Shown: piece after piece, positions 41,316 through 54,731 of the stretch
Numbering within the stretch: the first letter of the stretch is position 1
Layout: the number at the start of each line of letters is the position of its first letter
Source: Intrasporangium calvum DSM 43043
GTDB lineage: Bacteria > Actinomycetota > Actinomycetes > Actinomycetales > Dermatophilaceae
DNA: 64,000 nucleotides
Direction of reading: 5' to 3'
Assembly (NCBI RefSeq): GCF_000184685.1
Contig: NC_014830.1
Span: forward strand, 1,302,001-1,366,000
Translations under genes and position numbers: made by a program
The notes under the pieces: model-generated
The model's input: only the letters and a program-made list of their open reading frames with translations
Told to the model about the DNA's origin: nothing
The model's database searches: none

Positions 41316-41340
41316 GCCGTATGCCGCTGGGCTCGGTCGC
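41316..41340 (-). repeat. Dispersed repeat copy 10 (between divergent GT4 and ugd)
   Basis: Minus strand CCGAGCCCAGCGGCATACGG, intergenic, 40 bp upstream of the ugd start. Confidence 0.75.
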
Positions 41341-41366
41341 GCTGAGCCGTGCCCTCGGGCACCGTC

Positions 41367-41372
41367 TAGGGT
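41367..41372 (+). promoter_or_regulatory. -10 element of ugd, leaderless
   Basis: TAGGGT ends 7 nt before the GTG at 41380. An upstream in-frame GTG at 41371 overlaps the hexamer and is not the start. Confidence 0.5.
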
Positions 41373-41379
41373 GTCCGGT

Positions 41380-42546
41380 GTGAAGATCGCAGTCGCGGGC
41401 CTCGGTTACGTGGGCCTCTCCAACGCCGTCGTCCTGGCCCAGCACAACGAGGTCGTCGCCCTGGACCTGGACGCACGCCGGGTCGAGCTGGTCAACGCCC
41501 GCCGCTCGCCGATCGTTGACGCGGAGCTCGAGGAGTACCTGGCTGAGCGCGAGCTCGACCTCCGGGCCACGGTCGAGCCCGCCGACGCGTACGAGGGTGC
41601 GACCTTCGTCATCGTGGCGACGCCGACCGACTACGACCCCCGGTCCAACTACTTCAACACGTCGTCGGTCGAGTCGGTCATCGCCGACGTCCGTCGCCTC
41701 GCGCCGGGCGCGACCGTCGTCGTGAAGTCGACCGTTCCGGTCGGCTTCACCGAGCGGATCCGCACGGAGTACCCCGGCGCGAAGGTGCTCTTCTCGCCGG
41801 AGTTCCTCCGCGAGGGACGAGCCCTGTGGGACAACCTGCACCCCAGCCGGATCATCGTCGGGGACCTGTCGCCCGAGGCCAAGCAGTTCGCCGACCTCCT
41901 CGTCGAGGGGGCCGAGGACACCGACATCCCCGTCCTGCTGACCAACCCGACCGAGGCGGAGGCGACCAAGCTGTTCGCCAACACCTACCTCGCGATGCGG
42001 GTCGCCTACTTCAACGAGCTCGACACCTATGCCGCGATGCACGGTCTCGATGCGAGGTCGATCATCGAGGGCGTCGGGCTCGACCCGCGGATCGGGTCGC
42101 ACTACAACAACCCGTCGTTCGGCTACGGCGGCTACTGCCTGCCCAAGGACACCAAGCAGCTGCTGGCCAACTACGACCAGGTGCCGCAGACGCTGATCCG
42201 GTCGATCGTGGACTCGAACACGACTCGGAAGGACTTCATCGCGAAGGACATCCTCCGGCGGGAGCCGCGGGTGGTCGGGATGTACCGCCTCGTCATGAAG
42301 GAGGGTTCCGACAACTTCCGCAGCTCGAGCATCCAGGGGATCATGAAGCGGATCAAGGCCAAGGGCGTCGAGGTGATCGTCTACGAGCCATCCCTCCAGA
42401 CCGACGACTTCTACCGCTCACGGGTGGTCCGCGACCTCGCGGCCTTCAAGGCCGAGGCAGACGTCATCGTCGCGAACCGCCACTCCGACGAGCTGGCGGA
42501 CGTCGCCGCCAAGGTGTACACCCGCGACATCTACGGTCGCGACTGA
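41380..42546 (+). CDS. ugd: UDP-glucose 6-dehydrogenase
   Basis: A 388-residue nucleotide-sugar dehydrogenase making a UDP-uronic acid. The Rossmann motif GLGYVGLSN is at residues 7-15, [19 protein letters not shown] and [11 protein letters not shown] follow, and the catalytic Cys253 lies in [18 protein letters not shown]. The short length and the NYFNTSSVE segment fit the UDP-glucose (rather than UDP-ManNAc) branch. GTG at 41380 with a TAGGGT hexamer 7 nt upstream. Convergent with manC, 27 bp apart. A UDP-glucuronate precursor would fit an acidic polysaccharide. Confidence 0.9.
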   Translation: MKIAVAGLGYVGLSNAVVLAQHNEVVALDLDARRVELVNARRSPIVDAELEEYLAERELDLRATVEPADAYEGATFVIVATPTDYDPRSNYFNTSSVESVIADVRRLAPGATVVVKSTVPVGFTERIRTEYPGAKVLFSPEFLREGRALWDNLHPSRIIVGDLSPEAKQFADLLVEGAEDTDIPVLLTNPTEAEATKLFANTYLAMRVAYFNELDTYAAMHGLDARSIIEGVGLDPRIGSHYNNPSFGYGGYCLPKDTKQLLANYDQVPQTLIRSIVDSNTTRKDFIAKDILRREPRVVGMYRLVMKEGSDNFRSSSIQGIMKRIKAKGVEVIVYEPSLQTDDFYRSRVVRDLAAFKAEADVIVANRHSDELADVAAKVYTRDIYGRD

Positions 42547-42573
42547 GCCCCGTCGAGTGTGCACTTCCTGCCG

Positions 42574-43665
42574 TCAGGTCAGGTCTGCTCGACCGCGCTG
42601 CTGCAGCTCCTCGACGACCCTCTTGACGTCCTGGGCACGCTCCTGCGTCGTCACGAGCAAGGCGTCTGCGGTGTCGATGACGACGATGTCCTCGAGCCCG
42701 ACGACAGCGACGACGCGACCACTGTCAGCCGCGACGAGCCCGGTCGAGTCGATGGACACCACGTCGTCCTCCCCGGCGATGACGCGGAGCCGTGGGGCTC
42801 TGTCCGACTCCGCGAGAATGCCTGCGAGAGAAGCGAAGTCGCCGATATCGTTCCAGCCGAACGAAGCCCGCACCACGGCAACCCTGCCCGCTGCAGCCGC
42901 CGGCTCGGCGACGGCATGGTCGATGGCCACCTTCGGCAGGGTGGGCCACAGGTCGGTCATGCGTCTCGGGTCGCTGGCGATGATGCGCAGGTTGTCGGTG
43001 AGGTCAGGGTGGGTCTGCGCGAGCAGTTCCAGCAAGGTGGTGGCTCCGACGACGAACATCCCTGCATTCCAGCGGAACTCGCCTGAGTCGACATACCGTC
43101 TCGCCGTTGCAGCGTCCGGCTTCTCGACGAACTCGCGCACTCGACGCCCCGACTCGGCACCGACGACGCCGAGTGGGTCACCCTCGCGGATGTAGCCGAA
43201 CCCGGTTGCGGCATGGGTCGGCTCGACGCCGATCGTGACGAGCTCACCCCGACGTGCCAGCACGACCGCCTGCCGAACCGCCGCATGGAAGGCGGCGACC
43301 TCGGTGATGACGTGGTCTGCAGCGAAGGACCCGAGGACGGCCTCCGGGTCGCGACGCTCGAGGATCGCCGCGGCCAGACCTATGGCGGGCATCGAGTCTC
43401 GCGGGCTGGGCTCGGTCACGACGGCGTCGCGGGGGAGCATCGGCAGCTGCGCCCGGACGGCCTCAGCGTGAGCCGACCCCGTGACGACGAGAACTCGCTC
43501 GGCGGCCAGGGGCGACAGCCGCTCCCAGGTGGCCCGGAGGAGCGACTGCCCTGAGCCCGTGAGGTCGTGCAGGAACTTGGGGGAGGTGCGCCGGGACATC
43601 GGCCACAGCCTGGTGCCGGCGCCGCCGGCCGGGATGACGGCCCAGAAGTCGTCCATCGAGGTCAT
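42574..43665 (-). CDS. manC: Mannose-1-phosphate guanylyltransferase
   Basis: A 363-residue enzyme making GDP-mannose from GTP and mannose-1-phosphate. N-terminal signature IPAGGAGTRLWPMSRRTSPKFL, then FAADHVITEVAAF (metal-binding), TGFGYIREG, VREFVEKPD, WNAGMFVV and FGWNDIGDFASLAGIL. The length is that of the monofunctional type without an isomerase domain. ATG 43665 lies 6 nt after TACGGT. GDP-mannose would feed PIMs, mannosylation and possibly the GT4 enzyme at 40056. Confidence 0.93.
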   Translation of the reverse strand: MTSMDDFWAVIPAGGAGTRLWPMSRRTSPKFLHDLTGSGQSLLRATWERLSPLAAERVLVVTGSAHAEAVRAQLPMLPRDAVVTEPSPRDSMPAIGLAAAILERRDPEAVLGSFAADHVITEVAAFHAAVRQAVVLARRGELVTIGVEPTHAATGFGYIREGDPLGVVGAESGRRVREFVEKPDAATARRYVDSGEFRWNAGMFVVGATTLLELLAQTHPDLTDNLRIIASDPRRMTDLWPTLPKVAIDHAVAEPAAAAGRVAVVRASFGWNDIGDFASLAGILAESDRAPRLRVIAGEDDVVSIDSTGLVAADSGRVVAVVGLEDIVVIDTADALLVTTQERAQDVKRVVEELQQRGRADLT

Positions 43666-43671
43666 GGCGGT

Positions 43672-43677
43672 ACCGTA
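43672..43677 (-). promoter_or_regulatory. -10 element of manC, leaderless
   Basis: TACGGT on the minus strand ends 6 nt before the ATG at 43665. Confidence 0.45.
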
Positions 43678-43694
43678 GCGGCCCTCGTCGTAGC

Positions 43695-45293
43695 TCAGGT
43701 GATGTCGCGGTTCCGGAGGCCGTACAGCCCGGCGCCGCCGAGGGCGGCAGCCACCGCGAGCAGCGCGACGAGAGGCGCCCACTCCACTGCACCTCCCGGC
43801 AACCGTGGCAGGTGCGCGAAGGGGGAGAGGCCGACGAGCCACCCGGGCAGCTCCAGCAGCTCGCCGAACTCGCCGAGCGCGAAGAAGGTGAGCAGCACGC
43901 CCCACGCGAACCCGGTGAACCGCGGCGCCAGCCCCACGAACGCGAGCGCCACGGCGGTGCAGACCCATACAGCCGGCAGCCGGGCGAGCGCCGCTCCGCC
44001 CAGGCTGGCCACCTGCCCCGGCACGTCGCCCACCTGGCCGCCCCGGACGAGACCGAGCACCAACCCCATCACCGCCAGCACGAGGGCCGTCCCGACCACC
44101 GCCACGCCGAGCTGGCTGACCGCCCAGCCGATGCGAGTGGTGCGGGTTGCGAGGACGGACTCGGCCCGTCCCGCGGTCTCCTCGGCTCGGAGGCGGAGGA
44201 CGAGCGCGATGCCGAGAGCGGACACGGCGACGGCCGCGAAGCCGAGCTCGGTCGCGAAGAAGGTGTCGATGAGACTTCCGGCGGATCCGCCGAGGCGGGT
44301 CAGCACGTCACGGATCTGTGACCCGCTGAGGAACCGCTCGACGTTCGGCGCGACCGAGCCCATCACCGACGCGAGGACGGTGACTCCGACCAGCCAGCCG
44401 GCCACGGTCCCGCTGGCGAGGCGACGGGCGAGAGCGCCCGTGGTCCGGAGTCGGCCTCGGGCGGGCCCGATGCGGCCGGCGAAGATGCCGGACCCGAGGT
44501 CGCGGCGCTCGAGCAGGAGGAAGGCCAGGGTGACGAGCAGGAGATACGCGATGACGCCGAGGGCGCCCACCCAGAGGCGGTTCGCGCCGTAGGCCTGGAC
44601 CTTGACGACCCAGCCGAGCGGGGACAGCCAGCTGAGTCCGCTGGCGAGCGTCCCCTCCCCGGCCCCGTCGCCGATGACCCGGACGACGTAGGCGACGGCA
44701 AGCGCACCGAGGGCGAAGCCGGCGGCCCCGCGGGACGTGCCTGCGAGCTGCGCGGCGACCGCGGTCACCCCGACCCAAGTCAGCCCCGCCGTCGCCCACG
44801 CGATGCCGAGCCCCACAGAGCCGGTGTCATCGAGCCCGACCTGGACCGAGGCCGCGGTGACGAGCATGGCGGTGAGCAGGACCGCCGCTGTGGCGAGCAG
44901 GACGGCCGCCGCCAGCGGCGCCCGCCGGCCGACGACGCCCCCGCCGAGCAGCTCGAGGCGGCCCTCCTCCTCCTCCGTGCGGGTGTGCCGGCGGACGACG
45001 ACATAGACGAGGAGGACGAGGAAGACAGCTCCGAGCAGCACCGTCTTGAAGGTCGCCAGGGAGTCGATCGAGGACGGGTCGGACACCGGTCCGTAGAGCG
45101 CCACGACAGCCGGGTTCGAGAGAGCTTCCTGCATGGCGGCGATCGCGAGCGCCGGCTCGGGATAGAGGTCGATCGTCGCCCTGGCGGCAGCGGTGACGAG
45201 GCCGACGACGGCCACGATGCTGGTCGGCAGCAGGACCCGGTCCCTGCGCAGGGCGAGGCGCAGGAGGGCTCCCGTGCCGGCGAGTCCGGTCAT
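43695..45293 (-). CDS. ABC exporter permease (large ABC-2-type)
   Basis: A 532-residue membrane protein with about twelve hydrophobic segments in two halves, of the type annotated as polyketide or multidrug exporter permease in actinobacteria. Each half has a cytoplasmic EE-rich turn after the second segment ([24 protein letters not shown] and [20 protein letters not shown]). The ATG at 45293 overlaps the ATPase stop (ATGA), so both are made from one message. The substrate is unknown; antibiotic self-protection or lipid export are possibilities without direct evidence. Confidence 0.82.
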   Translation of the reverse strand: MTGLAGTGALLRLALRRDRVLLPTSIVAVVGLVTAAARATIDLYPEPALAIAAMQEALSNPAVVALYGPVSDPSSIDSLATFKTVLLGAVFLVLLVYVVVRRHTRTEEEEGRLELLGGGVVGRRAPLAAAVLLATAAVLLTAMLVTAASVQVGLDDTGSVGLGIAWATAGLTWVGVTAVAAQLAGTSRGAAGFALGALAVAYVVRVIGDGAGEGTLASGLSWLSPLGWVVKVQAYGANRLWVGALGVIAYLLLVTLAFLLLERRDLGSGIFAGRIGPARGRLRTTGALARRLASGTVAGWLVGVTVLASVMGSVAPNVERFLSGSQIRDVLTRLGGSAGSLIDTFFATELGFAAVAVSALGIALVLRLRAEETAGRAESVLATRTTRIGWAVSQLGVAVVGTALVLAVMGLVLGLVRGGQVGDVPGQVASLGGAALARLPAVWVCTAVALAFVGLAPRFTGFAWGVLLTFFALGEFGELLELPGWLVGLSPFAHLPRLPGGAVEWAPLVALLAVAAALGGAGLYGLRNRDIT

Positions 45294-46198
45294 CGGGGAC
45301 CCGCCGGCGTCTCGCGGTCGCGGTACTGGTCCATGAAGAGGTCCTCGAGCGTGGGGGGCTGGCTCGTCAGGCCGCGGATTCCGTGCGTCCCGAGCCGCGC
45401 GAGCAGCTCACCGAGGTGGGTCGTGTCGACCGAGCAGGTGACCCGGTCCCCGGCGACGACGAGGTCAGCCACTCCGGGGACCTTCGACAGCTCGCTCGCA
45501 TTCACCGGCTGCGCGAGGAACGCCTCCACGGTGGTCCGTGCCCGCCGCCGCAGCTCGTCGATGGCGCCCGACTCGACGTTCCGCCCGGCGCGGATGATGC
45601 TGACCCGGTCCCCGAGCGCCTCGACCTCGCCGAGGATGTGGCTCGACAGCAGGACGGTCCCCCCTCCGGCGGCGAAGTCGCGGACGCAGCTCCGGAACTC
45701 CGCGTCCATGAGCGGGTCGAGCCCGGAGCTCGGCTCGTCGAGCAGGAGCAGCTCGACGTCGGAGGCGAGGGCCGCGACGAGCGCGACCTTCTGCCGGTTG
45801 CCCTTCGAGTAGGACCGCCCCTTCTTGGTGGGATCGAGCTGGAAGCGGGCGAGCAGGTCCGCGAGCCGCTTCTCGTCGAGGCCACCGCGCAGGGAACCGA
45901 GCAGGTCGATGACCTCGCCGCCGGTGAGGTTCGGCCAGAGGACGACGTCGCCGGGCACGTAGGCGAGTCGTCGGTGGAGCGTCTCCACGTCGTGCCAGGG
46001 GTCTCCGTCCAGGACCCGCGCGGAGCCGTTGTCGGCCCTCACGAGGCCGAGCAGGATCCGCAGGGTGGTCGACTTCCCGGCCCCGTTCGGCCCGAGGAAC
46101 CCGTGGATCTCGCCGCGCTCGACGACGAGGTCGAGTCCGTCGAGAGCGATGGTGCGGCCGAAGGACTTGTGGAGGTCGCGGACCTCGATCACGGGCAT
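45290..46198 (-). CDS. ABC exporter ATP-binding protein
   Basis: A 302-residue ATPase. Walker [12 protein letters not shown] near residue 38, signature region [33 protein letters not shown] (signature SKGNRQ variant and Walker B), and the switch His in [13 protein letters not shown]. The C-terminal 90 residues form the extra domain of drug-exporter ATPases ending [14 protein letters not shown] 46198 with GAGG just upstream; longer open frame upstream is not conserved. Pairs with the permease at 43695. Confidence 0.88.
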   Translation of the reverse strand: MPVIEVRDLHKSFGRTIALDGLDLVVERGEIHGFLGPNGAGKSTTLRILLGLVRADNGSARVLDGDPWHDVETLHRRLAYVPGDVVLWPNLTGGEVIDLLGSLRGGLDEKRLADLLARFQLDPTKKGRSYSKGNRQKVALVAALASDVELLLLDEPSSGLDPLMDAEFRSCVRDFAAGGGTVLLSSHILGEVEALGDRVSIIRAGRNVESGAIDELRRRARTTVEAFLAQPVNASELSKVPGVADLVVAGDRVTCSVDTTHLGELLARLGTHGIRGLTSQPPTLEDLFMDQYRDRETPAGPR

Positions 46199-46249
46199 GT
46201 CCTCACCATGGACCCACCCCGGGGGGCAGGCAAGGAGGTTGGGCCCGGC

Positions 46250-46272
46250 TCGCCAGCCCAGCGGCATACGGC
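46250..46272 (+). repeat. Dispersed repeat copy 11 (between ABC ATPase and mutase)
   Basis: CGCCAGCCCAGCGGCATACG, intergenic between divergent genes. Confidence 0.75.
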
Positions 46273-46353
46273 CGGGTGCCCGACGTGCGAGACGACGGAG
46301 TGACGTGGACGACGTTCGACGTCCGCACCGGCCACGACGACGGACGACGCCAC

Positions 46354-46359
46354 TACTCT
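46354..46359 (+). promoter_or_regulatory. -10 element of the mutase gene, leaderless
   Basis: TACTCT ends 7 nt before the ATG at 46367. Confidence 0.45.
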
Positions 46360-46366
46360 CGGCAGC

Positions 46367-47959
<1,593 letters not shown>

Positions 47960-47964
47960 CCCAG

Positions 47965-47991
47965 GCCGTATGCCGCTGGGCTCGCTCCCAG
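47965..47991 (-). repeat. Dispersed repeat copy 12, full length (after mutase stop)
   Basis: Begins 6 bp after the mutase stop codon. Together with the next bases it can fold CTGGG-CTCGCT-CCCAG, so it might act as a weak terminator. Confidence 0.8.
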
Positions 47992-48062
47992 GGCGGCCTC
48001 CGTCGGGCGGCGGGCGGGCGCGTCGGTCTCGTCGGCGGGTCGGGACCCGGACATCCGCTCGG

Positions 48063-48068
48063 TAGACT
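48063..48068 (+). promoter_or_regulatory. -10 element of the M20D peptidase gene
   Basis: TAGACT lies 9 nt before the GTG at 48078 and 15 nt before the ATG at 48084. No Shine-Dalgarno precedes either, so a very short leader or none is expected. Confidence 0.4.
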
Positions 48069-48077
48069 CTCGTGCTC

Positions 48078-49310
48078 GTGACCATGACCCCGTTGTTCGA
48101 TGAGATCTCCCGAGTCGTGACCGAGTCCGAGGGTGAGCTCATCGACTTCCGGCGGGACCTGCACCAGCACCCCGAGCTGGGACGCGCCGAGGTCCGCACG
48201 ACGCGGCTGCTCGCGGAGCGCCTCGAGTCGGAGGGCATCGCCGTGCACCGGCTGCAGGGGACCGGGCTGGTGGCGGACGTCGGCGCTCCCGAGCCGGTGG
48301 TCCGGATCGGCCTGCGCGCCGACCTCGATGCGCTACCGATCCGCGAGCAGACCGACCTGGAGTTCGCCTCCCGCACCGACGGGGTCAGCCATGCGTGCGG
48401 CCACGACGTGCACACGACCGCGCTGCTCGGCGCCGCCCTCGCGCTCAAGGCCGTGGAGGAGCGGCTCCGGGACCACGGTGTCGCCGCTCGGCTCGTCTTC
48501 CAGCCCGCCGAGGAGCTGATGCCGGGCGGGGCAGAGGACGTCGTCGCCCAGGACGGCCTGGTGGGGGTCGACCGGATCTTCGCCCTGCACTGCGACCCGT
48601 CCCTCGACGTGGGTCACGTCGGGCTCCGCGTCGGCCCGATCACCGCGGCGGCCGACCACATCGACGTCACCCTCACCGGGCGCGGCGGCCACACGAGCCG
48701 ACCGCATCTCACCCAGGACCTCACCTACGCCCTGTCCAAGGTGGTGACGGACGTCCCGGCGGCGCTCTCCCGCCGGATCGACCCCCGAGCGGCTGCGGCC
48801 CTCGTGTGGGGGTCGATCCACAGTGGCGGGGCGCACAACGTCATCCCGGCCACCGGCCGGGCGACTGGCACCCTGCGGATGCTCGACGTGGAGACGTGGG
48901 CGGGCGTCGAGAAGCTCCTCGACGAGGTGGTGCACGCCGTGGTGGCGCCGTACGGGGTGGCCGCCGACGTCACCATCACCAAGGGTGTGCCACCCGTCGT
49001 CAACGACGCCGCCTGCATCGACGCGTTCACCGCCGCGGTGGTCGGGGCCGGCGCCACGGTGGCGCCGACACCGCAGTCGCTGGGCGGCGAGGACTTCGCC
49101 TGGTACCTGACCCACGTCCCTGGTGCGATGGCCCGGCTCGGCACCCGCCGCCCCGGCGGGCCGACCTATGACCTGCACCGCGGCGACCTCGTCATCGACG
49201 AGGGCGCGATCGCGGTCGGCGCGGCGACCCTCGCGGGATGCGTGCTCGCAGCGGCGGCCCACCACCTGCTGGCCCGGCCGGGCGGCGGAGCCCTCGCTAC
49301 TGCCGAGTAG
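48078..49310 (+). CDS. M20D-family amidohydrolase
   Basis: A 410-residue zinc amidohydrolase of the IAA-amino-acid/N-acyl-amino-acid hydrolase group. Metal and catalytic blocks are [60 protein letters not shown] (catalytic Glu pair), [15 protein letters not shown] and, at the C-terminus, [11 protein letters not shown]. No signal peptide. GTG 48078 is preferred from the promoter spacing; ATG 48084 or GTG 48072 are alternatives. The substrate is not predictable. The gene stands alone between the mutase and the nucleoside transporter. Confidence 0.88.
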   Translation: MTMTPLFDEISRVVTESEGELIDFRRDLHQHPELGRAEVRTTRLLAERLESEGIAVHRLQGTGLVADVGAPEPVVRIGLRADLDALPIREQTDLEFASRTDGVSHACGHDVHTTALLGAALALKAVEERLRDHGVAARLVFQPAEELMPGGAEDVVAQDGLVGVDRIFALHCDPSLDVGHVGLRVGPITAAADHIDVTLTGRGGHTSRPHLTQDLTYALSKVVTDVPAALSRRIDPRAAAALVWGSIHSGGAHNVIPATGRATGTLRMLDVETWAGVEKLLDEVVHAVVAPYGVAADVTITKGVPPVVNDAACIDAFTAAVVGAGATVAPTPQSLGGEDFAWYLTHVPGAMARLGTRRPGGPTYDLHRGDLVIDEGAIAVGAATLAGCVLAAAAHHLLARPGGGALATAE

Positions 49311-49419
49311 TGAAGTGCGTCACTGGGTGGGCGCGCACCGCACGCACAACGGGGTCGCGGATAGGTAACACTTGCGGCGCGTTTTCCAGCCCCGTCCCGA
49401 TCGGGTCCGGACGCGGGTC

Positions 49420-49425
49420 TACAGT
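49420..49425 (+). promoter_or_regulatory. Possible -10 of the nucleoside-binding lipoprotein gene
   Basis: TACAGT lies about 52 nt before the TTG start. Unlike most genes here, this one has a leader and a clear AAGGAG ribosome binding site. Confidence 0.3.
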
Positions 49426-49477
49426 GCGGGAATCAGGGCCGATGTCGTCGTCGGCCGATGGAGCGAAGGAGCATCCC

Positions 49478-50536
49478 TTGCGTCATGCAACCAAGGTCGC
49501 AGCAGTCATCGCGGCTGCCGCGCTCGGACTTGCTGCCTGTGGCAGCGACACCCCGGCCGCCACACCAGGCGCGGGTAACACCGGCACCGGCGGCGCTCCG
49601 GCCGCTGAGCAGCTCAAGGTCGGTATGGCCTACGACGTGGGCGGTCGTGGTGACCAGTCCTTCAACGACGCCGCGGCTGCCGGTCTGGACAAGGCCAAGG
49701 CCGAGCTGAACCTCGACAGCAAGGAGGCCGTCGCGCAGAACGGCGAGGCCGAGTCGGCTCGCGAGGAGCGGCTCCAGCAGCTGATCGACGCCGGCTACAC
49801 GAACATCGTCGCGGTGGGCTTCGCCTACGCGCAGTCGGTGGCGAAGGTCGCCGGGGAGAACCCCGACGTCAAGTTCGCCCTCATCGACTCGACGGACGCC
49901 AAGGGCGACAACATCGAGAACGTCACCTTCGCCGAGCACGAGGGGTCGTTCCTCGTCGGCGCGGCTGCCGCCCTCAAGACGAAGACCAACGTCATCGGGT
50001 TCGTCGGCGGCGTCGAGACGCCCCTCATCAAGAAGTTCGAGGCGGGCTACATCGCCGGCGCCAAGGCCGTCAAGTCCGACATCGACATCAAGGTCCAGTA
50101 CCTCACCCAGCCGCCGGACTTCTCCGGTTTCGGTGACGTCGCCAAGGGCAAGGCGGCCGCCGAAGGGATGTACCAGGCCAACGCCGACATCGTCTACCAC
50201 GCTGCGGGTGGTTCCGGCGGTGGTGTCTTCCAGGCCGCCAAGGCCGCGAACAAGCTGGCCATCGGCGTCGACGCCGACCAGGCGCTCACGGCCGACGCGG
50301 CGGTCCGCGACGTCATCCTCACGTCGATGATCAAGAAGGTCGACGTCGGCGTCTACGACTTCATCAAGTCGATCGCGGACGACAAGTTCACGGCCGGCGA
50401 GAAGTCGTTCGACCTCGAGGCCGGCGGCGTGGACTACTCCACGACGGGCGGCAAGATCGACGACATCAAGGCCCAGCTCGACGACTACAAGCAGAAGATC
50501 ATCTCCGGCGAGATCACGGTCCCCACGACTCCCTGA
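49478..50536 (+). CDS. BMP-family nucleoside-binding lipoprotein
   Basis: A 352-residue substrate-binding protein of the Bmp/PnrA type, which deliver purine nucleosides to ABC permeases. The lipoprotein signal ends in LGLAAC, with lipidation at about Cys21. The mature protein reads VGMAYDVGGRGDQSFNDAAAAGLDKA, IVAVGFAYAQSVAKVA, GFVGGVETPLIKKFEAGYIAGAK, VYHAAGGSGGGVFQAAK and IGVDADQAL, all family hallmarks. TTG at 49478 follows AAGGAG by 6 nt and gives a normal signal peptide; ATG 49442 in frame is an alternative. A strong terminator follows, separating it from the ATPase gene. Confidence 0.92.
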   Translation: MRHATKVAAVIAAAALGLAACGSDTPAATPGAGNTGTGGAPAAEQLKVGMAYDVGGRGDQSFNDAAAAGLDKAKAELNLDSKEAVAQNGEAESAREERLQQLIDAGYTNIVAVGFAYAQSVAKVAGENPDVKFALIDSTDAKGDNIENVTFAEHEGSFLVGAAAALKTKTNVIGFVGGVETPLIKKFEAGYIAGAKAVKSDIDIKVQYLTQPPDFSGFGDVAKGKAAAEGMYQANADIVYHAAGGSGGGVFQAAKAANKLAIGVDADQALTADAAVRDVILTSMIKKVDVGVYDFIKSIADDKFTAGEKSFDLEAGGVDYSTTGGKIDDIKAQLDDYKQKIISGEITVPTTP

Positions 50537-50565
50537 GTCCCGGATCGACCAGCCGGCCACGTGAA

Positions 50566-50602
50566 ACGGCCCGGACGACGCGCCGCGCGTCGTCCGGGCC
50601 GT
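50566..50602 (+). terminator. Strong hairpin terminator after the lipoprotein gene
   Basis: A perfect 17-bp stem beginning ACGGCCCGGACGACGCG with a 3-nt loop, 29 bp after the stop. It probably makes the binding protein in excess over the membrane components. Confidence 0.85.
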
Positions 50603-50764
50603 CTCTCGCCCTGCCACCGCATCACTGTGTACGTTCGACGTGGTGGTCCATATCTGTCGTCGCCCGTCTGCACAGGGCCCTGATGAGGAGCGTGCGTCAT
50701 CGTCCCCACTGAGCCAGCCGCCACCGTCCCGCCGGACCGAGGCTCGGCGCCCACCGGCTCCCGA

Positions 50765-50800
50765 GCTGCCGGGGCTGCCGGGGCTGCCGGGGCTGCCGGG
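50765..50800 (+). repeat. Four 9-bp tandem repeats upstream of the ATPase start
   Basis: GCTGCCGGG occurs four times in perfect tandem, ending 6 bp before the GTG at 50807. In the ATPase frame it would read as repeated Ala-Ala-Gly. Confidence 0.9.
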
Positions 50801-50806
50801 GCAGCG

Positions 50807-52335
<1,529 letters not shown>

Positions 52336-52336
<1 letters not shown>

Positions 52337-53448
52337 TGACGAGCCGCTTCGACCTCCGACGGATGGGCATGGCGCTGTCTGCCCCGGTCCTGGCCATCAT
52401 CGTGGCGGTCCTCGTCACGTCCGCGATCCTCGTCGCCGCCGGCGACCCTGTCGGCGAGGTGTGGGGCACCATCCTCTCTGTCCCGCGGCCCCGAGTCGTC
52501 GTGGCCATCATCAACGCGGCGATCGTCTACTACATCTCGGCCGTCGCCGTGGCCATCGGCTTCCGGATGAACCTCTTCAACATCGGCGTCGACGGCCAGT
52601 ACCGCATCGCCGCCTTCGCTGCTGCCGTGGTGGCCGGAGAGGGCTGGCTCCCGGGTCCGCTCAACATCCTGCTCGGCCTCGTCGTCGCGATGCTCGCCGG
52701 TGGACTCTGGGCCGGGATCGCGGGCCTCCTCAAGGTCTATCGAGGGGTGTCCGAGGTCATCTCGACCATCATGCTCAACGCGATCGCCACCGTGCTCGTC
52801 GCCTTCCTGCTGCGCAAGGTGGCTCCGCAGACCGGATCCAACATCGTCAGCACCAAGCCTCTCCCCGAGAGCTCCCACGTGTCCGGACTGCCCCTGATCC
52901 CGGGCGTCTCCCGCGAGGTCTACGGCCTCATCATCCTCGCGGTCCTCATCGGCGTCGTCTACTGGTTCATCCTCGGGAAGACCCGCTTCGGCTTCGACCT
53001 GCGCGCCACCGGACGCTCCGAGTCGGCGGCAGTGGCGAGCGGCGTCAAGGTCAAGCGGATGGTCCTCATGTCGATGATCCTCTCGGGAGTCGTCGCCGGA
53101 CTGGTCGGCATGCCGCTGCTCTTCGGCCAGGACTACGCGTATGGGACGACCTTCCAGCCGGGCCTCGGCTTCGCCGGGATCGCCATCGCCCTCCTTGGTC
53201 GCAACCACCCCGTCGGCATCGTCTTCGCCGCGTTCCTGTGGGCCTTCCTCGACCAGCAGTCGAATGCCCTGCAGATCACGGCGGGAGTCAGCGACCGGCT
53301 CGTCCTCATCATCCAGGGCGTCATCGTCCTGTCGGTCGTCATCGCCTACGAGGTCATCCGTCGGCTCAACGTGCGGATCGAGCAGCGGCGGGTGGCCCAG
53401 GCCCTCGCCACCCAAGCCGCCGACGTCAAGGAAGGGGCCCCGGCATGA
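52336..53448 (+). CDS. Nucleoside ABC transporter permease 1
   Basis: A 370-residue permease of the BPD_transp_2/NupP type with about nine membrane segments. Conserved cytoplasmic and membrane motifs include FRMNLFNIGVDGQYRIAAF, KVYRGVSEVISTIMLNAIA, FGFDLRATGRSESAA and GLGFAGIAIALLGRNHPVGIVFAAFLWAFL. ATG overlaps the ATPase TGA by one base; its own stop overlaps permease 2. Forms the channel with the next gene product. Confidence 0.9.
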
Positions 53449-54731
53449 GCGCGCAGATCGTGCAGACCGAGCCGGCCGGCCCGTCGGTCGACCAGCGGAC
53501 CGGATGGACCGGATGGCTCGGGTCCCTCGTCGGCTGGCGTCGGCTCGTCGTCCTCGCCTCCTTGGGGCTGGTCGTGCTCTCCCTGACCCGTGTCATCACC
53601 GGGGCCAACGACATCGACTCGTCAGGCGCCCTGGCTGCTGCGCTCGCCCTGGCGGCCCCCATCGCCCTCGCCGGTCTCGGCGGTCTCTGGTCCGAGCGGG
53701 CCGGGGTCGTCAACATCGGCCTCGAGGGGATGATGATCCTCGGCACGTGGGGCGCGGCGTTCTTCGCCTCGAACTACGGGCCCTGGGCGGGCCTCCTCGG
53801 CGCGATCCTCATGGGGGCGGTCGGCGGTGCGGTCCATGCGCTGGCCACCGTCGTCTTCGGGGTCGACCACATCATCTCCGGCGTCGCGCTCAACCTGCTC
53901 GGGCTCGGGGCGGCCTCGTACCTCGCGGTCCGCACCTTCGAGGGGACGGGCGGCACCCAGTCGCCGAGCCTTCCCGAGCTGCCCCGCATCACCATCTCGG
54001 GGCTCTCGGACTGGCTCGGCGAGATCGAGCAGGGCCGCACCTTCCTCGTCGCCGACGTCGCGAGCGTCCTCCGGGCCCTCGTCACCAACCTCTCGGTGGT
54101 GACCGTGCTCGTCGTGGGACTCCTCGTCCTGTCCTGGTGGATCATCTGGCGCACGTCATTCGGTCTTCGGCTGCGCTCGTGCGGTGAGTCGCCGACAGCG
54201 GCTGAGACCCTCGGCGTCAACGTCTACCGCTACAAGTTCATCGCGGTCGTCATCTCGGGTGGGCTCGCCGGGCTGGGCGGTGGCTTCCTCGCGATGGTGG
54301 CCTCCAACCTCTACCGCGAGGGCCAGACCGGCGGACGCGGCTACATCGGGCTGGCCGCCATGATCTTCGGCAACTGGCGCCCGGGCGGCCTGGCCGCCGG
54401 AGCCGGGCTGTTCGGCTACAGCGACGCGATCTACCTGCGCGGAGGCGGCGACGTCATCCACGCCTTCCTCCTGCCGTTCTCGGTGTTCCTCCTGCTCTGG
54501 GGCGCGTGGGCGCTCTGGCGCCGGCGGCAGGGCAAGCGCGTCGTGGGGCTGGTCAGTGTGCTGATCGCCATCGGGGTCTTTGCCTGGTTCGCGCTCACGT
54601 CGATCTTCCCGCGGGAGCTGACGGGCATGACCCCCTACCTCGCGACGCTCATCGTCCTGGCGTTCGCCTCGCAGCGGCTCCGCATGCCCAAGGCCGACGG
54701 GGTCGTCTACCGGAAGGGGGAGGCCTCGTGA
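53445..54731 (+). CDS. Nucleoside ABC transporter permease 2
   Basis: A 428-residue permease of the NupQ type. Family segments: LGGLWSERAGVVNIGLEGMMILGTWGAAF, VDHIISGVALNLLGLGAASYL, FGLRLRSCGESPTAAETLGVNVYRYK and GRGYIGLAAMIFGNWRPGGLAAGAGLFGYSDA. The N-terminal 35 residues are cytoplasmic and the protein has two extra C-terminal membrane segments compared with short homologues. ATG 53445 overlaps permease 1 (ATGA), and the cdd GTG overlaps its stop, so transport and deamination are coupled in translation. Confidence 0.9.
   Translation: MSAQIVQTEPAGPSVDQRTGWTGWLGSLVGWRRLVVLASLGLVVLSLTRVITGANDIDSSGALAAALALAAPIALAGLGGLWSERAGVVNIGLEGMMILGTWGAAFFASNYGPWAGLLGAILMGAVGGAVHALATVVFGVDHIISGVALNLLGLGAASYLAVRTFEGTGGTQSPSLPELPRITISGLSDWLGEIEQGRTFLVADVASVLRALVTNLSVVTVLVVGLLVLSWWIIWRTSFGLRLRSCGESPTAAETLGVNVYRYKFIAVVISGGLAGLGGGFLAMVASNLYREGQTGGRGYIGLAAMIFGNWRPGGLAAGAGLFGYSDAIYLRGGGDVIHAFLLPFSVFLLLWGAWALWRRRQGKRVVGLVSVLIAIGVFAWFALTSIFPRELTGMTPYLATLIVLAFASQRLRMPKADGVVYRKGEAS

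Noticed and set aside
50692-50712. A six-codon GTG mini-ORF as a leader peptide before the ATPase
   Set aside because: It starts one base after the GAGGAG site, too close for use, and has no regulatory codon pattern.
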